Origin: an uncultured Helicobacteraceae bacterium
GTDB lineage: Bacteria; Campylobacterota; Campylobacteria; Campylobacterales; Helicobacteraceae
Direction: 5' to 3'
Length of the DNA stretch: 64,000 nucleotides
Assembly: GCA_910578285.1 (NCBI GenBank)
Contig: CAJTQL010000012.1
Location: forward strand, 1-64,000
Shown: piece after piece, positions 45,542-54,749 of the stretch
How positions within the stretch are numbered: position 1 is the stretch's first letter
How the letters are laid out: every line of letters starts with the position of its first letter
Notes under the pieces: model-generated
What the model saw: the letters and a program-made list of their open reading frames with translations, nothing else
What the model was told of the DNA's origin: nothing
Databases searched by the model: none
Made by a program: the position numbers and the translations under genes

Positions 45542-46501
45542 TTAGCACTCCTCTCTAATCTGCTTTTGAATCTCTGTTGCTACACATATCGCGTTATGCG
45601 CACACACCTCGTTGGGGATATTTTCTTTTTCGCCTCTGCAAAACGCAACAAAATCAATCAATTGCAACAACAACGCCTCGTGCGGGCGCACATTAATCGT
45701 TTCGGTTTTGGACACAATCGAAACATTGTTGAGGTATTGGTCGGTAATGGTCTGCTTGTGTACAAAGACTTCTTTGCTCAATAGATTGCAATCCACAAAC
45801 ATATCATCGCATGTGACGCTAATTTGCCTCTTGCGTTTTTCGGTTACGCGGCTGGCGACAATATTGGAAAATACGCCATTTTGGTGTGTCAAAATAGCAC
45901 GCGCATAGTCAATGCTATCTTCGCTCATATAACCATACGCGCTGATTTTCTTGGGCATTCCATTCAATGTGAGCGCGAGGTCGATGTCATGAATCATCAA
46001 ATCAATCACGACATCGACATCTTTAATGCGCTTGCTCACCTTGTTGGTGCGCACAAAGTCGATGTTGATGACCTTGTTGGTATTCTCAATCGCTTGGCGC
46101 AAAACTGCCACGGCAGGGTTGTAGCGCTCGATAAAGCCAACTTGGATATTTGCGCTATGTTCTTTCATAAGCGCAAGTGCCTTTTGCGTGCTTGGCAAAT
46201 CCTCTGTGAGTGGCTTCTCGACAAACAGATTGCGCACAGAATCTGATAGTGAAGCAATGTAGTCAAGATGTGTTGTTGTTGGCGTAGCAATCACAGCGCC
46301 ATCGAGATTCTCTAGCTCGCCTTGATAGTCTGCAAGATAGCGCACATTGTGACTCGCAGCGATTTGCCGCGCGAGGTTTTCGTTGGTGTCGAAAACAAAG
46401 ACAATCTCGACATCTTTGAGCATGTTGAGAACACGCAAATGATTTTGCCCCATATAGCCAAGACCAAAAAGGGCGAGTTTGATGGAGTTAGGTTGGTTCA
46501 T
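45542..46501 (-). CDS. Gfo/Idh/MocA-family NAD(P)-dependent oxidoreductase
   Basis: A 319-residue enzyme with an N-terminal Rossmann fold (LALFGLGYMGQNHLRVL), the family EKPLTED motif and the substrate-side DLMIHDIDLAL with the conserved HDxD. Members oxidise or epimerise sugars, often UDP-sugars for surface glycans. AAAGGGG precedes the ATG. It stands alone on the minus strand, with the cas locus on its other side; substrate unknown. Confidence 0.85.
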   Translation of the reverse strand: MNQPNSIKLALFGLGYMGQNHLRVLNMLKDVEIVFVFDTNENLARQIAASHNVRYLADYQGELENLDGAVIATPTTTHLDYIASLSDSVRNLFVEKPLTEDLPSTQKALALMKEHSANIQVGFIERYNPAVAVLRQAIENTNKVINIDFVRTNKVSKRIKDVDVVIDLMIHDIDLALTLNGMPKKISAYGYMSEDSIDYARAILTHQNGVFSNIVASRVTEKRKRQISVTCDDMFVDCNLLSKEVFVHKQTITDQYLNNVSIVSKTETINVRPHEALLLQLIDFVAFCRGEKENIPNEVCAHNAICVATEIQKQIREEC

Positions 46502-46548
46502 AAATCCCCTTTGTCTCGATTGTTGGGCGAATATATAACAGATTCTAA

Positions 46549-46660
46549 ACTTTTATATTTTAAAAAGGGATAAAGTGATATGCTTATGCTTTGAGCATAA
46601 GGACAGAATCAGCCGCACTTACGCACATGATTCCGTATGTGTTACGTTGATTTGCGATGG
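46549..46660 (+). ncRNA. Candidate tracrRNA for the type II-C Cas9
   Basis: Upstream of cas9, the stretch ttttaaaaagggataaag (around 46557-46575) resembles the anti-repeat of the C. jejuni tracrRNA (aaatttaaaaagggactaaa as I remember it). It is followed directly by a perfect hairpin cttatgct-ttg-agcataag (46583-46601) in the nexus position and then further pairing segments (cacat/atgtg near 46624-46642). No clear T-run terminator is seen, and without a CRISPR repeat in this window the anti-repeat cannot be confirmed; ends are approximate. Confidence 0.42.
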
Positions 46661-46872
46661 TAGATTTTTGCAAATCCTTTGCAACCTCGCAATTTGTCGC
46701 TTTTCTTTGCCATAGCCACACATTACATCGGAGCGACTTAGTCGTACGCATTATTTGATGTGTGCAATTGAAATCACATCTCTATTATCGTGTTGCAACA
46801 AACCCAAGAGGTTGGTTTTATTGCGAATGTCTTTTGCCTCAATTCTGACCACCATAAACAATGAGGGGAAAA
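46661..46872. other. Non-coding gap before cas9
   Basis: About 210 bases without a credible gene. It contains a loose inverted repeat gatttgc/gcaaatc (46649-46676, loop 14 bases), and an A/T-rich stretch, then GAGGGG at 46864 which serves cas9. No direct repeats of CRISPR type are present. Confidence 0.5.
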
Positions 46873-49800
46873 ATGAAAATTTTGAGTTTTGATATAGGCA
46901 TTACAAGCATTGGTTGGGCTTATGTAGAGGGAGAGGAGCTAAAAGATTGTGGGGTGAGAATCTTCACCAAAGCGGAGAATCCAAAAAATGGAAAATCTTT
47001 GGCATTGCCTCGTAGAGAGGCACGGGGAGCTAGGCGTAGGTTAGCGCGGAGAAAGACTAGGCTTAATGTGGTTAAAAGATTGCTTTGTAAAGAGTTTGGG
47101 CTAAATGTAAGTAATTATTTTGCAAATGATGGGGAATTACCAAAGGCATATGAGACAACCAAAGAGACCAAAAGCCCCTATGAATTGCGCTCTCTTGCTT
47201 TGGAACAAAAGTTAGAGCCTAAAGAGTTAGCAAGAGCGATTTTGCACATTGCCAAGCATCGTGGCTATGGGAACAAACACGCAAAACGCGATTTAGAAGC
47301 AGAGGAGAAAGCAAAAAAGGCAGCAGAAAAAGCCCCACAAGAAAAAGAATCTACCACAACAAATGGAGATTCTAAAAAAGAGCAAGAGAAAGTGCTAAAA
47401 GCGTTGTATCAAAATGAAACATTACTTAAAAATTATCAAACCAATTATCAAACCAATAATAAAACCAATGATGAAACTAATAATAAAACTATCTTTTTGG
47501 TTGGTAAATACCTCTATGAAGAGTTTCAGGACAAAGGGCAAAGAATCCGTAATACAACCAACAATTATCAGCACACAATGCGACAAGAATGGTTAAAAGA
47601 TGAGCTAGAGTTTATTTTTAAAAAGCAAAAAGACTTTGGGGCAACTTTTAGCGAAAATTTTGAATCCCAAATTTTGGAAACAGCCTTTTACCAAAGGGAT
47701 TTAAAGAGTTTTGAAGATAAAGTCGGCAAATGTGTGTTTTATGAAAATGAAAATCGCGCACCCAAAGATTCCTTAAGTGCTATGGAGTTTGTCGCGCTCA
47801 CGCGTATTATCAATACTTTAAAAAATCTTGAGGAGAAAAGTAAGAATCTTGGCATTGGCGAAACTTATGGCAAAGATAAGATTCAAGAGATTCTAAAAAT
47901 TGTGCTAGATAAAGGAGAGATGAGTTATAAAGAATTGCGAAAAATCCTTAAACTTAATGAGTCAATTTTATTTGCTAAAGATCCTAAACTAGATTATACT
48001 AAAGGAGTGCAAGAAGCGGAAAAGGCGAATACAGCAAAGTTTATCGAGCTAAAAAACCTTAAAGTATTCAAAAAAGCAATGGGCAAAGACTTTGACAAAT
48101 TTTCTCGTGAGGAGCTAGATAAAATTGCTACCAATATTGCCCTCATTAAAAGCAAAGAAAATTTGGCAAAACAGCTAAAAGATTATCCTTCCCTTACAGA
48201 TAAACAAAAAGATGACCTAAGCAATTTGAGTTTTGCAAAGCATATTGATTTAAGCTTTAAGGCACTCTACGAGATTCTGCCCTTGATGCGTGGAGAAAAA
48301 ACAGATGAGTGCTTGCGTTATGATGAGGCTTGGAAAAAGGCAGGATTGCAAGAGTATAGAAAACATAAGCAAAAGAGCGAGTTTCTAATCCCGCTAAAAG
48401 AATATGAACCCTATTTAGCAAATCCCGTTGTGGCAAGGGCGTTAAGCGAATATCGCAAGGTGCTCAACACGCTTTTAAGAAAATATGGAAATGTGCATAA
48501 AATTCATTTAGAATTTACACGTGAGGCAGGTAAAAGCTATGATGAGCGCAAAAAGATTGAAAAAGAGCAAAAAGAGCATTTTGAAGCAAACCAAAGAGCA
48601 ATACAGCAATGTGAGATTCTAGGGCTACCCATAAATGGCACAAATATTCTTAAAATGAAACTTTGGATAGAACAAAGGGAGCATTGTGCATATAGTAATA
48701 AAAAAATTACTAGAGAACATTTGCTCGATTCCAATGCCTTGCAAGTTGATCATATTTACCCTTACTCACGCAGTTTTGATGATAGCTATATGAATAAAGT
48801 GCTTGTGTTTGCTAAGGAAAATCAGGGCAAGGGCAATAAAACACCTTTTGAAGCCTTTGGAAATGATAAAGAGAAGTGGGATAGGATTCTTAGCCTTAGT
48901 GCAAACCTTCCTAAACAAAAGCAACGTAGAATCAGCAATAAGGACTTTAAAGATAAAGAACTTGGCTTTATTGCACGCAACATCAATGATACAGGCTATA
49001 TTGCAAGGTTAGCAAGTCAATGGACGAAAGATTGCCTAAAGTTTGAAAATCTAAGTGAAAATGAAGTAAGCATTGCAGGAGAAAAGGGCAGCAAGAATCA
49101 TATAGAGGTGATAAGCGGAAAGTTGACCTCAACCTTGCGGCATTATTGGGGATTGGGCGACAAAGATAGAAACAATCACCTCCACCACGCAGTCGATGCA
49201 GTGATTATTGCTTATACCAATGCAAAGACAATTAAGGCATTTGCAGATTTTAAAAAGAATCAAGAGCAAAATAAGGCAAAATTTTATGCTAAACAAATTT
49301 CCGAATCAGAATACAAAACCCAAAGGGCATTTTTTGAACCTTGCGCAAATTTCAGGCAAAAGGTACTAGAAAAACTAGATTCTATCTTTGTCTCTAAACC
49401 TCCTAGAAAAAGGGCGAGAGGAGCTTTGCACGAGGAGACTTTTTATTCTTTGGAAGACAAGAATTTGCTTAAAACTTATGGGGGGAGAAAAGGGGTGCAA
49501 AAGGCAATAGCTCTAGGGAAAATCCGCCAAGTAGGCACAAAGATTGTGAGTAATGGAACAATGGTGCGCGTGGATATTTTTAAGGATAAAACAGGCAAAT
49601 TCTATGGAGTACCCATTTATACAATGGATTTTGCGCTTGGAATCCTGCCAAATAAAGCGGTAACCACAGGTAAAGATAAAGAGGGAGTGATTAAGGATTG
49701 GATAGAAATGGATTCCAATTATGAATTTTGCTTTTCACTTTTTAAAGATGATTTAATCTTGTTGCAGAAAAAAGAAATGGAAAAGGCGGAATTATGCTAT

Positions 49801-50067
49801 TATAAAAGATTCAAGACCTCTGGAGCCTCAATAGAAATTATTAAGCACGATAATAGAGCAGACAATATAACTGAAAATCAAATAAAGATTTTTAAACTAA
49901 AATTTGATAATGACAAAAAGATACTAGATGAAAGCTTAATTGCAATCCAAAATCTTAAAACCTTTGAGAAATACCAAGTCTCGCCACTTGGCGAAGTGCA
50001 AAAGGCAGAGTTTGAACCGCGTCAAACCATTTCTTTAAAATCTAGCCCAAAAAATAGGAAGAAATAG
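46873..50067 (+). CDS. cas9: CRISPR-associated endonuclease Cas9, type II-C (C. jejuni-like)
   Basis: RNA-guided DNA nuclease, 1064 residues from the ATG at 46873 (GAGGGG at 5 bases; an ATG 12 bases earlier has no site). RuvC-I Asp7 (MKILSFDIGITSIGWA), the Arg-rich bridge helix (REARGARRRLARRKTRLN), the HNH core with Asp626-His627 (VDHIYPYSRSFDDSYMNKV) and RuvC-III HHAVDAVIIAY are intact. The C-terminal half runs closely parallel to C. jejuni Cas9 (984 residues). The extra length lies mainly around residues 145-210, with a Lys/Glu-rich insert and a 20-residue NYQT-type repeat. The gene is visibly more A/T-rich than its neighbours, suggesting transfer. Confidence 0.96.
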   Translation: MKILSFDIGITSIGWAYVEGEELKDCGVRIFTKAENPKNGKSLALPRREARGARRRLARRKTRLNVVKRLLCKEFGLNVSNYFANDGELPKAYETTKETKSPYELRSLALEQKLEPKELARAILHIAKHRGYGNKHAKRDLEAEEKAKKAAEKAPQEKESTTTNGDSKKEQEKVLKALYQNETLLKNYQTNYQTNNKTNDETNNKTIFLVGKYLYEEFQDKGQRIRNTTNNYQHTMRQEWLKDELEFIFKKQKDFGATFSENFESQILETAFYQRDLKSFEDKVGKCVFYENENRAPKDSLSAMEFVALTRIINTLKNLEEKSKNLGIGETYGKDKIQEILKIVLDKGEMSYKELRKILKLNESILFAKDPKLDYTKGVQEAEKANTAKFIELKNLKVFKKAMGKDFDKFSREELDKIATNIALIKSKENLAKQLKDYPSLTDKQKDDLSNLSFAKHIDLSFKALYEILPLMRGEKTDECLRYDEAWKKAGLQEYRKHKQKSEFLIPLKEYEPYLANPVVARALSEYRKVLNTLLRKYGNVHKIHLEFTREAGKSYDERKKIEKEQKEHFEANQRAIQQCEILGLPINGTNILKMKLWIEQREHCAYSNKKITREHLLDSNALQVDHIYPYSRSFDDSYMNKVLVFAKENQGKGNKTPFEAFGNDKEKWDRILSLSANLPKQKQRRISNKDFKDKELGFIARNINDTGYIARLASQWTKDCLKFENLSENEVSIAGEKGSKNHIEVISGKLTSTLRHYWGLGDKDRNNHLHHAVDAVIIAYTNAKTIKAFADFKKNQEQNKAKFYAKQISESEYKTQRAFFEPCANFRQKVLEKLDSIFVSKPPRKRARGALHEETFYSLEDKNLLKTYGGRKGVQKAIALGKIRQVGTKIVSNGTMVRVDIFKDKTGKFYGVPIYTMDFALGILPNKAVTTGKDKEGVIKDWIEMDSNYEFCFSLFKDDLILLQKKEMEKAELCYYKRFKTSGASIEIIKHDNRADNITENQIKIFKLKFDNDKKILDESLIAIQNLKTFEKYQVSPLGEVQKAEFEPRQTISLKSSPKNRKK
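47431..47490 (+). repeat. Five 12-bp tandem repeats inside cas9
   Basis: Units aattatcaaacc, aattatcaaacc, aataataaaacc, aatgatgaaact and aataataaaact encode NYQT NYQT NNKT NDET NNKT (Cas9 residues 187-206). In C. jejuni Cas9 the flanking NYQ and VG-YLY are directly joined, so these units look like an expansion in the REC lobe. Changes by whole units keep the frame. Confidence 0.92.
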
Positions 50068-51029
50068 TGTTTGATTCTGCCTTTAGAACATTATTCTTAA
50101 GCACACCCGCAAAACTTCGTCTTGTAGACAAACACATGTGCATTACTCAAGAAGACAAAGAAGATGTCAAGATTCCACTCTCTGATATTTTATGTGTGAT
50201 TGCGGAATCCCACCAAATCACACTTACAAATGCACTTCTTGACGCGTTTGCTTTAAATAAAATTATCCTTTTTACTTGCGATAAATCGCATTTGCCAAGT
50301 GGACTTTTTATGCCTTTTTTGGGGCATTATAGGACATTGAGTGTTTTGCAAACCCAAATTTCTCTCAATAAGCAAAGAAAATCGATTCTGTGGCAGCAAA
50401 TCATCAAAACAAAGATTCATAATCAAGCTCAACTATTGCAAATGCAAAATAAGGACGAATATTACAAATTAGAATCTTTAGAAAAAAGTGTTCATTTAGG
50501 AGATTCTAGCAACAATGAATCAAAAGCGGCGGCAATTTATTTCAAGGCTCTTTTTGGAAACTCCTTTAGTCGCAAGATTAAAATTTTTACAGATGGTACG
50601 ATAGGAATCATCAATGCTGCGCTTAATTATGGCTATGCAATTGTGCGCGGTATGATTGTGCGGAGTCTTTGTGTTAGTGGTCTAAATCCTGCGCTTGGAT
50701 TGTTTCACTGCAATCAATTCAATCCCTTCAATCTTGCAGATGATTTGATAGAGCCCTATCGGACTTTTGTCGATTCTCTTGTAATGCAGATGCTAGAGAA
50801 TGGAGAACTTCAAGAAAATCTCGAGCTTCAAAATCGTGTCAAATTAGCAAATATTTTAAATACAAGTATTTTACTTGATAGCAAGATGTATCCCCTAAAT
50901 CGTGCAATCGTAGCAAGCGTACAAAGCTTGGTGCATGCGCTGGGGGAAGAATCTAAATTAAAATTACCCATTTTTGAGGAAAACAAATCAAATGGAAGAG
51001 AAATTTATGAGAGTGCTCGTGATGTTTGA
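50067..51029 (+). CDS. cas1: CRISPR-associated endonuclease Cas1, type II
   Basis: Integrase subunit for new spacers, 320 residues. Expected metal ligands are visible: Glu151 (NNESKAAAIYF), His214 (GLFHCNQ) and Glu229 (LADDLIEPYR). The start overlaps the last base of cas9 and the end overlaps cas2 by 38 bases. All key residues are kept, so the adaptation module looks functional despite the missing array. Confidence 0.96.
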   Translation: MFDSAFRTLFLSTPAKLRLVDKHMCITQEDKEDVKIPLSDILCVIAESHQITLTNALLDAFALNKIILFTCDKSHLPSGLFMPFLGHYRTLSVLQTQISLNKQRKSILWQQIIKTKIHNQAQLLQMQNKDEYYKLESLEKSVHLGDSSNNESKAAAIYFKALFGNSFSRKIKIFTDGTIGIINAALNYGYAIVRGMIVRSLCVSGLNPALGLFHCNQFNPFNLADDLIEPYRTFVDSLVMQMLENGELQENLELQNRVKLANILNTSILLDSKMYPLNRAIVASVQSLVHALGEESKLKLPIFEENKSNGREIYESARDV

Positions 51030-51321
51030 TTTACCCACATGCACAAAAAAAGACAGGAAAAGCAGCGCAAAATTTCGCAAGCAGCTCATCAAAGCAGGCT
51101 TTATGATGCTGCAATTTAGTGTCTACATCAGAATCAGAATCTGCAAAGGCACCGCAAGTGCCAATCATCATCTTGATAGATTGAACTTGATTTTGCCACC
51201 TAGTGGGCATATTCGGGCGCTGATACTCACCGAAAAACAATTCGATAATATGCGCCTGCTTCTTGGCACAAAAAGCGACAATGAAAAAGCAAATGCACCA
51301 AAACAGCTCACGCTTTTTTAG
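50992..51321 (+). CDS. cas2: CRISPR-associated endoribonuclease Cas2
   Basis: A 109-residue ferredoxin-fold partner of Cas1. The start MEEKFMRVLVMFDLPT is typical of type II-C Cas2, with the catalytic-type Asp in FDLPT, then LQFSVYIRI and a C-terminal end KQLTLF. The start at 50992 lies within cas1; an upstream in-frame ATG (50974) is less likely. Only 67 bases separate the stop from the convergent CNNM gene, with no repeats in them. Confidence 0.94.
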   Translation: MEEKFMRVLVMFDLPTCTKKDRKSSAKFRKQLIKAGFMMLQFSVYIRIRICKGTASANHHLDRLNLILPPSGHIRALILTEKQFDNMRLLLGTKSDNEKANAPKQLTLF

Positions 51322-51388
51322 GCTAAAATCATGAGTTGGGCAAATTTGTCAAACCATAGTTGCAAGAATTGAGCACACAGAAATTGCA

Positions 51389-52450
51389 TTATGATTTATC
51401 TTGAATATCTTTGATTCTATCAAGATATTTCGCGCGGAATTTTTTGTTTCTTTCTCGTGCTGCTTTTTGCATATCTGTCGTTTCATCAAACTCATCAACA
51501 ATTTCTTCGCCAAGAAGCGTTTCAATCGCGTCTTCGAGCGTTACAATCCCGGCGAATTGTCCATATCGGTCTTGCACGACAAACAAGCGCTCATCTTTGG
51601 TGATAAAAAGATTGAGCAAATTGAGCACAGAGAGATTGACATGCACGACATACACAGACTGCGAGAGATCAAAGATCTTTTTGTCAGACCCACTCTTGAC
51701 GCCTTCATTGAGAATATCCCTTGCGCGGACAAAACCAACAATTGTATCGGTATTGCTGCTATCGCCATAGATAGGAATACGTGAATGCGAATAGATTCCT
51801 TTGTGTGTGAGCGCCTCGGCAACGGTATAATCAGCAGGCAGGGAAAACACAATGCTTCTTGGTGTGAGAATATCGATAGTTTGGTAATTCTTGAGCTTGA
51901 GCACATTTTCGATCATCATCTCTTCACGTGTGGCAATTGAGCCACCCTTTTTGCCAATCTGGCTTGCAGCAAGAATCTCATCGCGGCTAATGCTACTTTG
52001 ACTCGATTTGACAAAATGCGTGAGCAGCCGCGCGACAAGCACCAAAGGGAAAGTGATTTTGAGCAAATAATGGATACAAAGCGTTACAGCAGGAGCAAGG
52101 CTTTTCCAATATGTCGCCCCGATTGTTTTGGGCAAAATCTCGGAGAAATAAATCAGCACAATCGTGAGCAAAGTCGCACCAAATGCTTGCCACTCGATTC
52201 CATAGATATGCGCGACTTCGATTCCAACGCCTGTTGCGGCAGCTGTCGTGGCGAAGGTGTTGAGCACGAGAATCGCCCCCTCGGCATCATCAACATTTGC
52301 CTTGAGATGTTTGAGATAGCCACCGATTTTTGGGTTGCTCTTTTCATAGCTTTCGACAAAAGAATGGGTGATAGAAAGAAACACAGATTCCATAATGGAA
52401 CACAAAAAAGTAAAAATAATGGCAATGAGACAATAGAGTGTGAGCAACAT
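51389..52450 (-). CDS. CNNM/CorC-type transporter: DUF21 membrane domain plus CBS pair
   Basis: A 353-residue protein with four N-terminal membrane segments of the DUF21 domain (EVFSEILPKTIGATYWKSL region), then a paired CBS module (from ILTPRSIVFSLPAD to GIVTLEDAIETLLGEEI VDE-type end). Such proteins are linked to Mg or Co efflux. The C-terminal 25 residues are Lys/Arg-rich. It lies 12 bases downstream of a shorter paralogue with the same layout, indicating a tandem duplication. Confidence 0.85.
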   Translation of the reverse strand: MLLTLYCLIAIIFTFLCSIMESVFLSITHSFVESYEKSNPKIGGYLKHLKANVDDAEGAILVLNTFATTAAATGVGIEVAHIYGIEWQAFGATLLTIVLIYFSEILPKTIGATYWKSLAPAVTLCIHYLLKITFPLVLVARLLTHFVKSSQSSISRDEILAASQIGKKGGSIATREEMMIENVLKLKNYQTIDILTPRSIVFSLPADYTVAEALTHKGIYSHSRIPIYGDSSNTDTIVGFVRARDILNEGVKSGSDKKIFDLSQSVYVVHVNLSVLNLLNLFITKDERLFVVQDRYGQFAGIVTLEDAIETLLGEEIVDEFDETTDMQKAARERNKKFRAKYLDRIKDIQDKS

Positions 52451-52462
52451 GGTTTTGTCCTT

Positions 52463-53425
52463 TTAGTGACGTTGGAGGTTGCCAACGCCAATGACGGCAT
52501 TCATAACATCTTCAAGTGCGACAATCCCAATCAGCTTCTTTTTGCTATTCACCACACAGAAGAGATGCTCCTTTTGGAGAATAAAATTCTCGAGCAAATC
52601 AAGCAAATACATGCTGTCATCGACTTGTTCAAAGTCTGTTGCGATATTCTTAATACTCTCCTCGCCACGTTTTTCGAGGTTAGCTTGCAATAGGTGCTGC
52701 CGATAGACAAGCATCGGAGCATTGCCTTCGCTGTCTAGGAGCGGAATGCGCGAATATTTGTGCGTATCCGACAAAAGCAGCGCCTCATGAATGCTCATCG
52801 TGTCTTTGAGTGCAAACATCTGCTCTTTTGATGTCATAATATCAGCAATAGAAAGCGATTGCTGGGCGATGATATGCTCTAAAATATCAGATTCGAGCTC
52901 GTTAATCGAGCCACTTTTTTCTCCGAGCTCAACAACAGCGAGAATCTCATCGCGACTCATGTTGTCTGAATTGCCTTTGCGGAACATATGTGTGATAATC
53001 CGCGAAACATAGACAAACGGAAAGGTAATGAAATATAGCACATAGATGAGATAGCTCGCGGGTAAAACAAGGCTTTTCCAATATGTCGCCCCGATTGTTT
53101 TGGGCAGAATCTCGGAGATATAGAGAATGCTAAGCGTCATAAACAGCGCCACAGCGCCCTGCCACGCCTCGCCAAAGATTTCGATGGCTTGCGCGCCAAC
53201 GCCTGACGCACCCACAGTATTTGCAAAAGTATTGACCACCAAAATCGCGCCAATCGCGTTGTCGATGTTTGCCTTCAAGTGCCGCAGAATCTTGCCACTC
53301 TTGGGGTGATTTTTTGCATAACTTTCCATAAACGGCGGCGTGATAGACAGCAACACAGCCTCCAATACGGAGCAAATGAACGAAACGACAACCGCGAACA
53401 GAAAATAACTAATCAACCCAACCAT
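52463..53425 (-). CDS. CNNM/CorC-type transporter paralogue
   Basis: A 320-residue paralogue of the next gene with the same DUF21 segment (LYISEILPKTIGATYWKSLV) and CBS pair (DIMTSKEQMFALKDTM; GIVALEDVMNAVIG), but ending soon after the second CBS motif without the basic tail. The very similar stretch aatatgtcgccccgattgtttt(g) occurs in both genes (near 52106 and 53080), showing conversion or recent duplication in that part. Confidence 0.85.
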   Translation of the reverse strand: MVGLISYFLFAVVVSFICSVLEAVLLSITPPFMESYAKNHPKSGKILRHLKANIDNAIGAILVVNTFANTVGASGVGAQAIEIFGEAWQGAVALFMTLSILYISEILPKTIGATYWKSLVLPASYLIYVLYFITFPFVYVSRIITHMFRKGNSDNMSRDEILAVVELGEKSGSINELESDILEHIIAQQSLSIADIMTSKEQMFALKDTMSIHEALLLSDTHKYSRIPLLDSEGNAPMLVYRQHLLQANLEKRGEESIKNIATDFEQVDDSMYLLDLLENFILQKEHLFCVVNSKKKLIGIVALEDVMNAVIGVGNLQRH

Positions 53426-53501
53426 AGAGCCCTACGTCACCTCATTTAAAATTGCTCAATTGTACCACAGCTTGATTAAATCATAAATTAAGTGGCAAAT
53501 A

Positions 53502-54719
53502 TCATGCGTAAATGGCTTCCTTGAGCGTTTTTGTCTTAGCGATATAACTGCGATTGCGCGAATCCGATTGTGCACTCACCTTATTTGCTTCGTCCCTCGA
53601 ACCCTGCTCAAGCTGGCTGATTTGCTCATAGAGCTTCATGATTTTTGCGAGCTTCGCGGTGCGCTGCATCGAGAGGCTATTGACTGTTTTCATATCGATG
53701 GACTTCGCCTCTTGTGTTTTTGCAGACTTTGGCGCACCTACCTCCCCTTGCTCCTTTGATGGCTTGCTCCCACTTTCCTGTGTTGCTTGCGCACTCTGTC
53801 GTGGCGCGGATTCTGCTGGTTCGTTCACAGGCTGTGCTGCGACAGAATCTGTCGCTTCGCCCTCGCCTGCCGTTTCACTAGCAACATCGCCAACAGCCTC
53901 GCTCACCGCCGCCTCGACCTCAACATTCGCGCTCGCCACATCTGGCGCGCCCGCTGCAATCGCCTCCGCATCGCCTCCTGTGGATGCCAAAGCGGCTTCA
54001 ATCGCTGCCATTCCACTGCCCGGCGCGCTGCTTCCGCCGCCCGCGCTCGTATCCACGCTGAAATCCACGCTTGGCGCAGCACCAGAGAGCACACGTGTGA
54101 TTTGCACGGAATCGTTTAGTACTTCCTTCTGCAAGCGCGAGATTTGGCTTAGAAGCTGTCGAATCTTGTCCTGATAATCGCTCGCAACCATTTTTGCATT
54201 CCCATAAGCCGACTTCACCTCTGCTCTCTGTGTCTCGTTCAACTGCTGCAATTCCGCACGTGCCATGTCTTGTTCCGTTGGGGGCTCATCCGCAAAGGCA
54301 AGAGGATTCTTCTCCTTCTCACGTTCCTTTGCGATTTGCTCAAGCGTTTTTTGCATTTCCTCGCTAAGTTCGCGCAAACGTTCCATTGTCGCATTGAGCC
54401 ATTTGCCACGTTCCTCGTCCGTATCCTCGCTTTTCAGCTCACGTTCTGCCTGCGCAATCGCAAGGTTGATAGTCGAATTTTTGAACTGTGTCTCGGTCTC
54501 TTTCTTGCTGAATGGGTCGATGTTTGCCGAAATATCAACACCCACAAGAAGTCCGAGCTGCGCGCGCCCACCATTATTTGCGCCTATGCCCTCCTTGATG
54601 TGTGCGCCCATATCGCGCGAAACAACAGCTTGAATCTGCTCTGCATTCTGCCTACTATACATCGAACTCAATCGATTGCCACTCCAGCCCATATTCATGC
54701 GGACAGAGAAAGTATTCAT
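53502..54719 (-). CDS. Unrecognised 405-residue protein with coiled-coil and Ala/Glu/Ser-rich region
   Basis: I do not recognise the family. From the ATG at 54719 (AAAGGAG upstream) the N-terminal 60 residues are distinctive: SVRMNMGWSGNRLSSMYSR, then GLLVGVDISANIDPFSK. Residues 75-220 are strongly helical and charged, including a coiled-coil-like LSQISRLQKEVL. Residues 230-340 are low-complexity Ala/Glu/Ser/Gly, and the last 60 are basic-helical (MQRTAKLAKIMKLYEQISQL). There is no signal peptide or membrane helix and no Cys. A sigma-28-like promoter upstream suggests co-expression with late flagellar genes; a flagellar or chemotaxis accessory role would be inference only. Confidence 0.65.
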   Translation of the reverse strand: MNTFSVRMNMGWSGNRLSSMYSRQNAEQIQAVVSRDMGAHIKEGIGANNGGRAQLGLLVGVDISANIDPFSKKETETQFKNSTINLAIAQAERELKSEDTDEERGKWLNATMERLRELSEEMQKTLEQIAKEREKEKNPLAFADEPPTEQDMARAELQQLNETQRAEVKSAYGNAKMVASDYQDKIRQLLSQISRLQKEVLNDSVQITRVLSGAAPSVDFSVDTSAGGGSSAPGSGMAAIEAALASTGGDAEAIAAGAPDVASANVEVEAAVSEAVGDVASETAGEGEATDSVAAQPVNEPAESAPRQSAQATQESGSKPSKEQGEVGAPKSAKTQEAKSIDMKTVNSLSMQRTAKLAKIMKLYEQISQLEQGSRDEANKVSAQSDSRNRSYIAKTKTLKEAIYA

Positions 54720-54749
54720 ATTATCCGCTCCTTTCAAGTATTTTTCTCA

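Noticed and set aside
51322..51388. Possible remnant CRISPR repeat after cas2
   Set aside because: Only 67 bases with no internal repetition; a faint similarity (ctcaattct) to the sequence before cas9 is too short to support.
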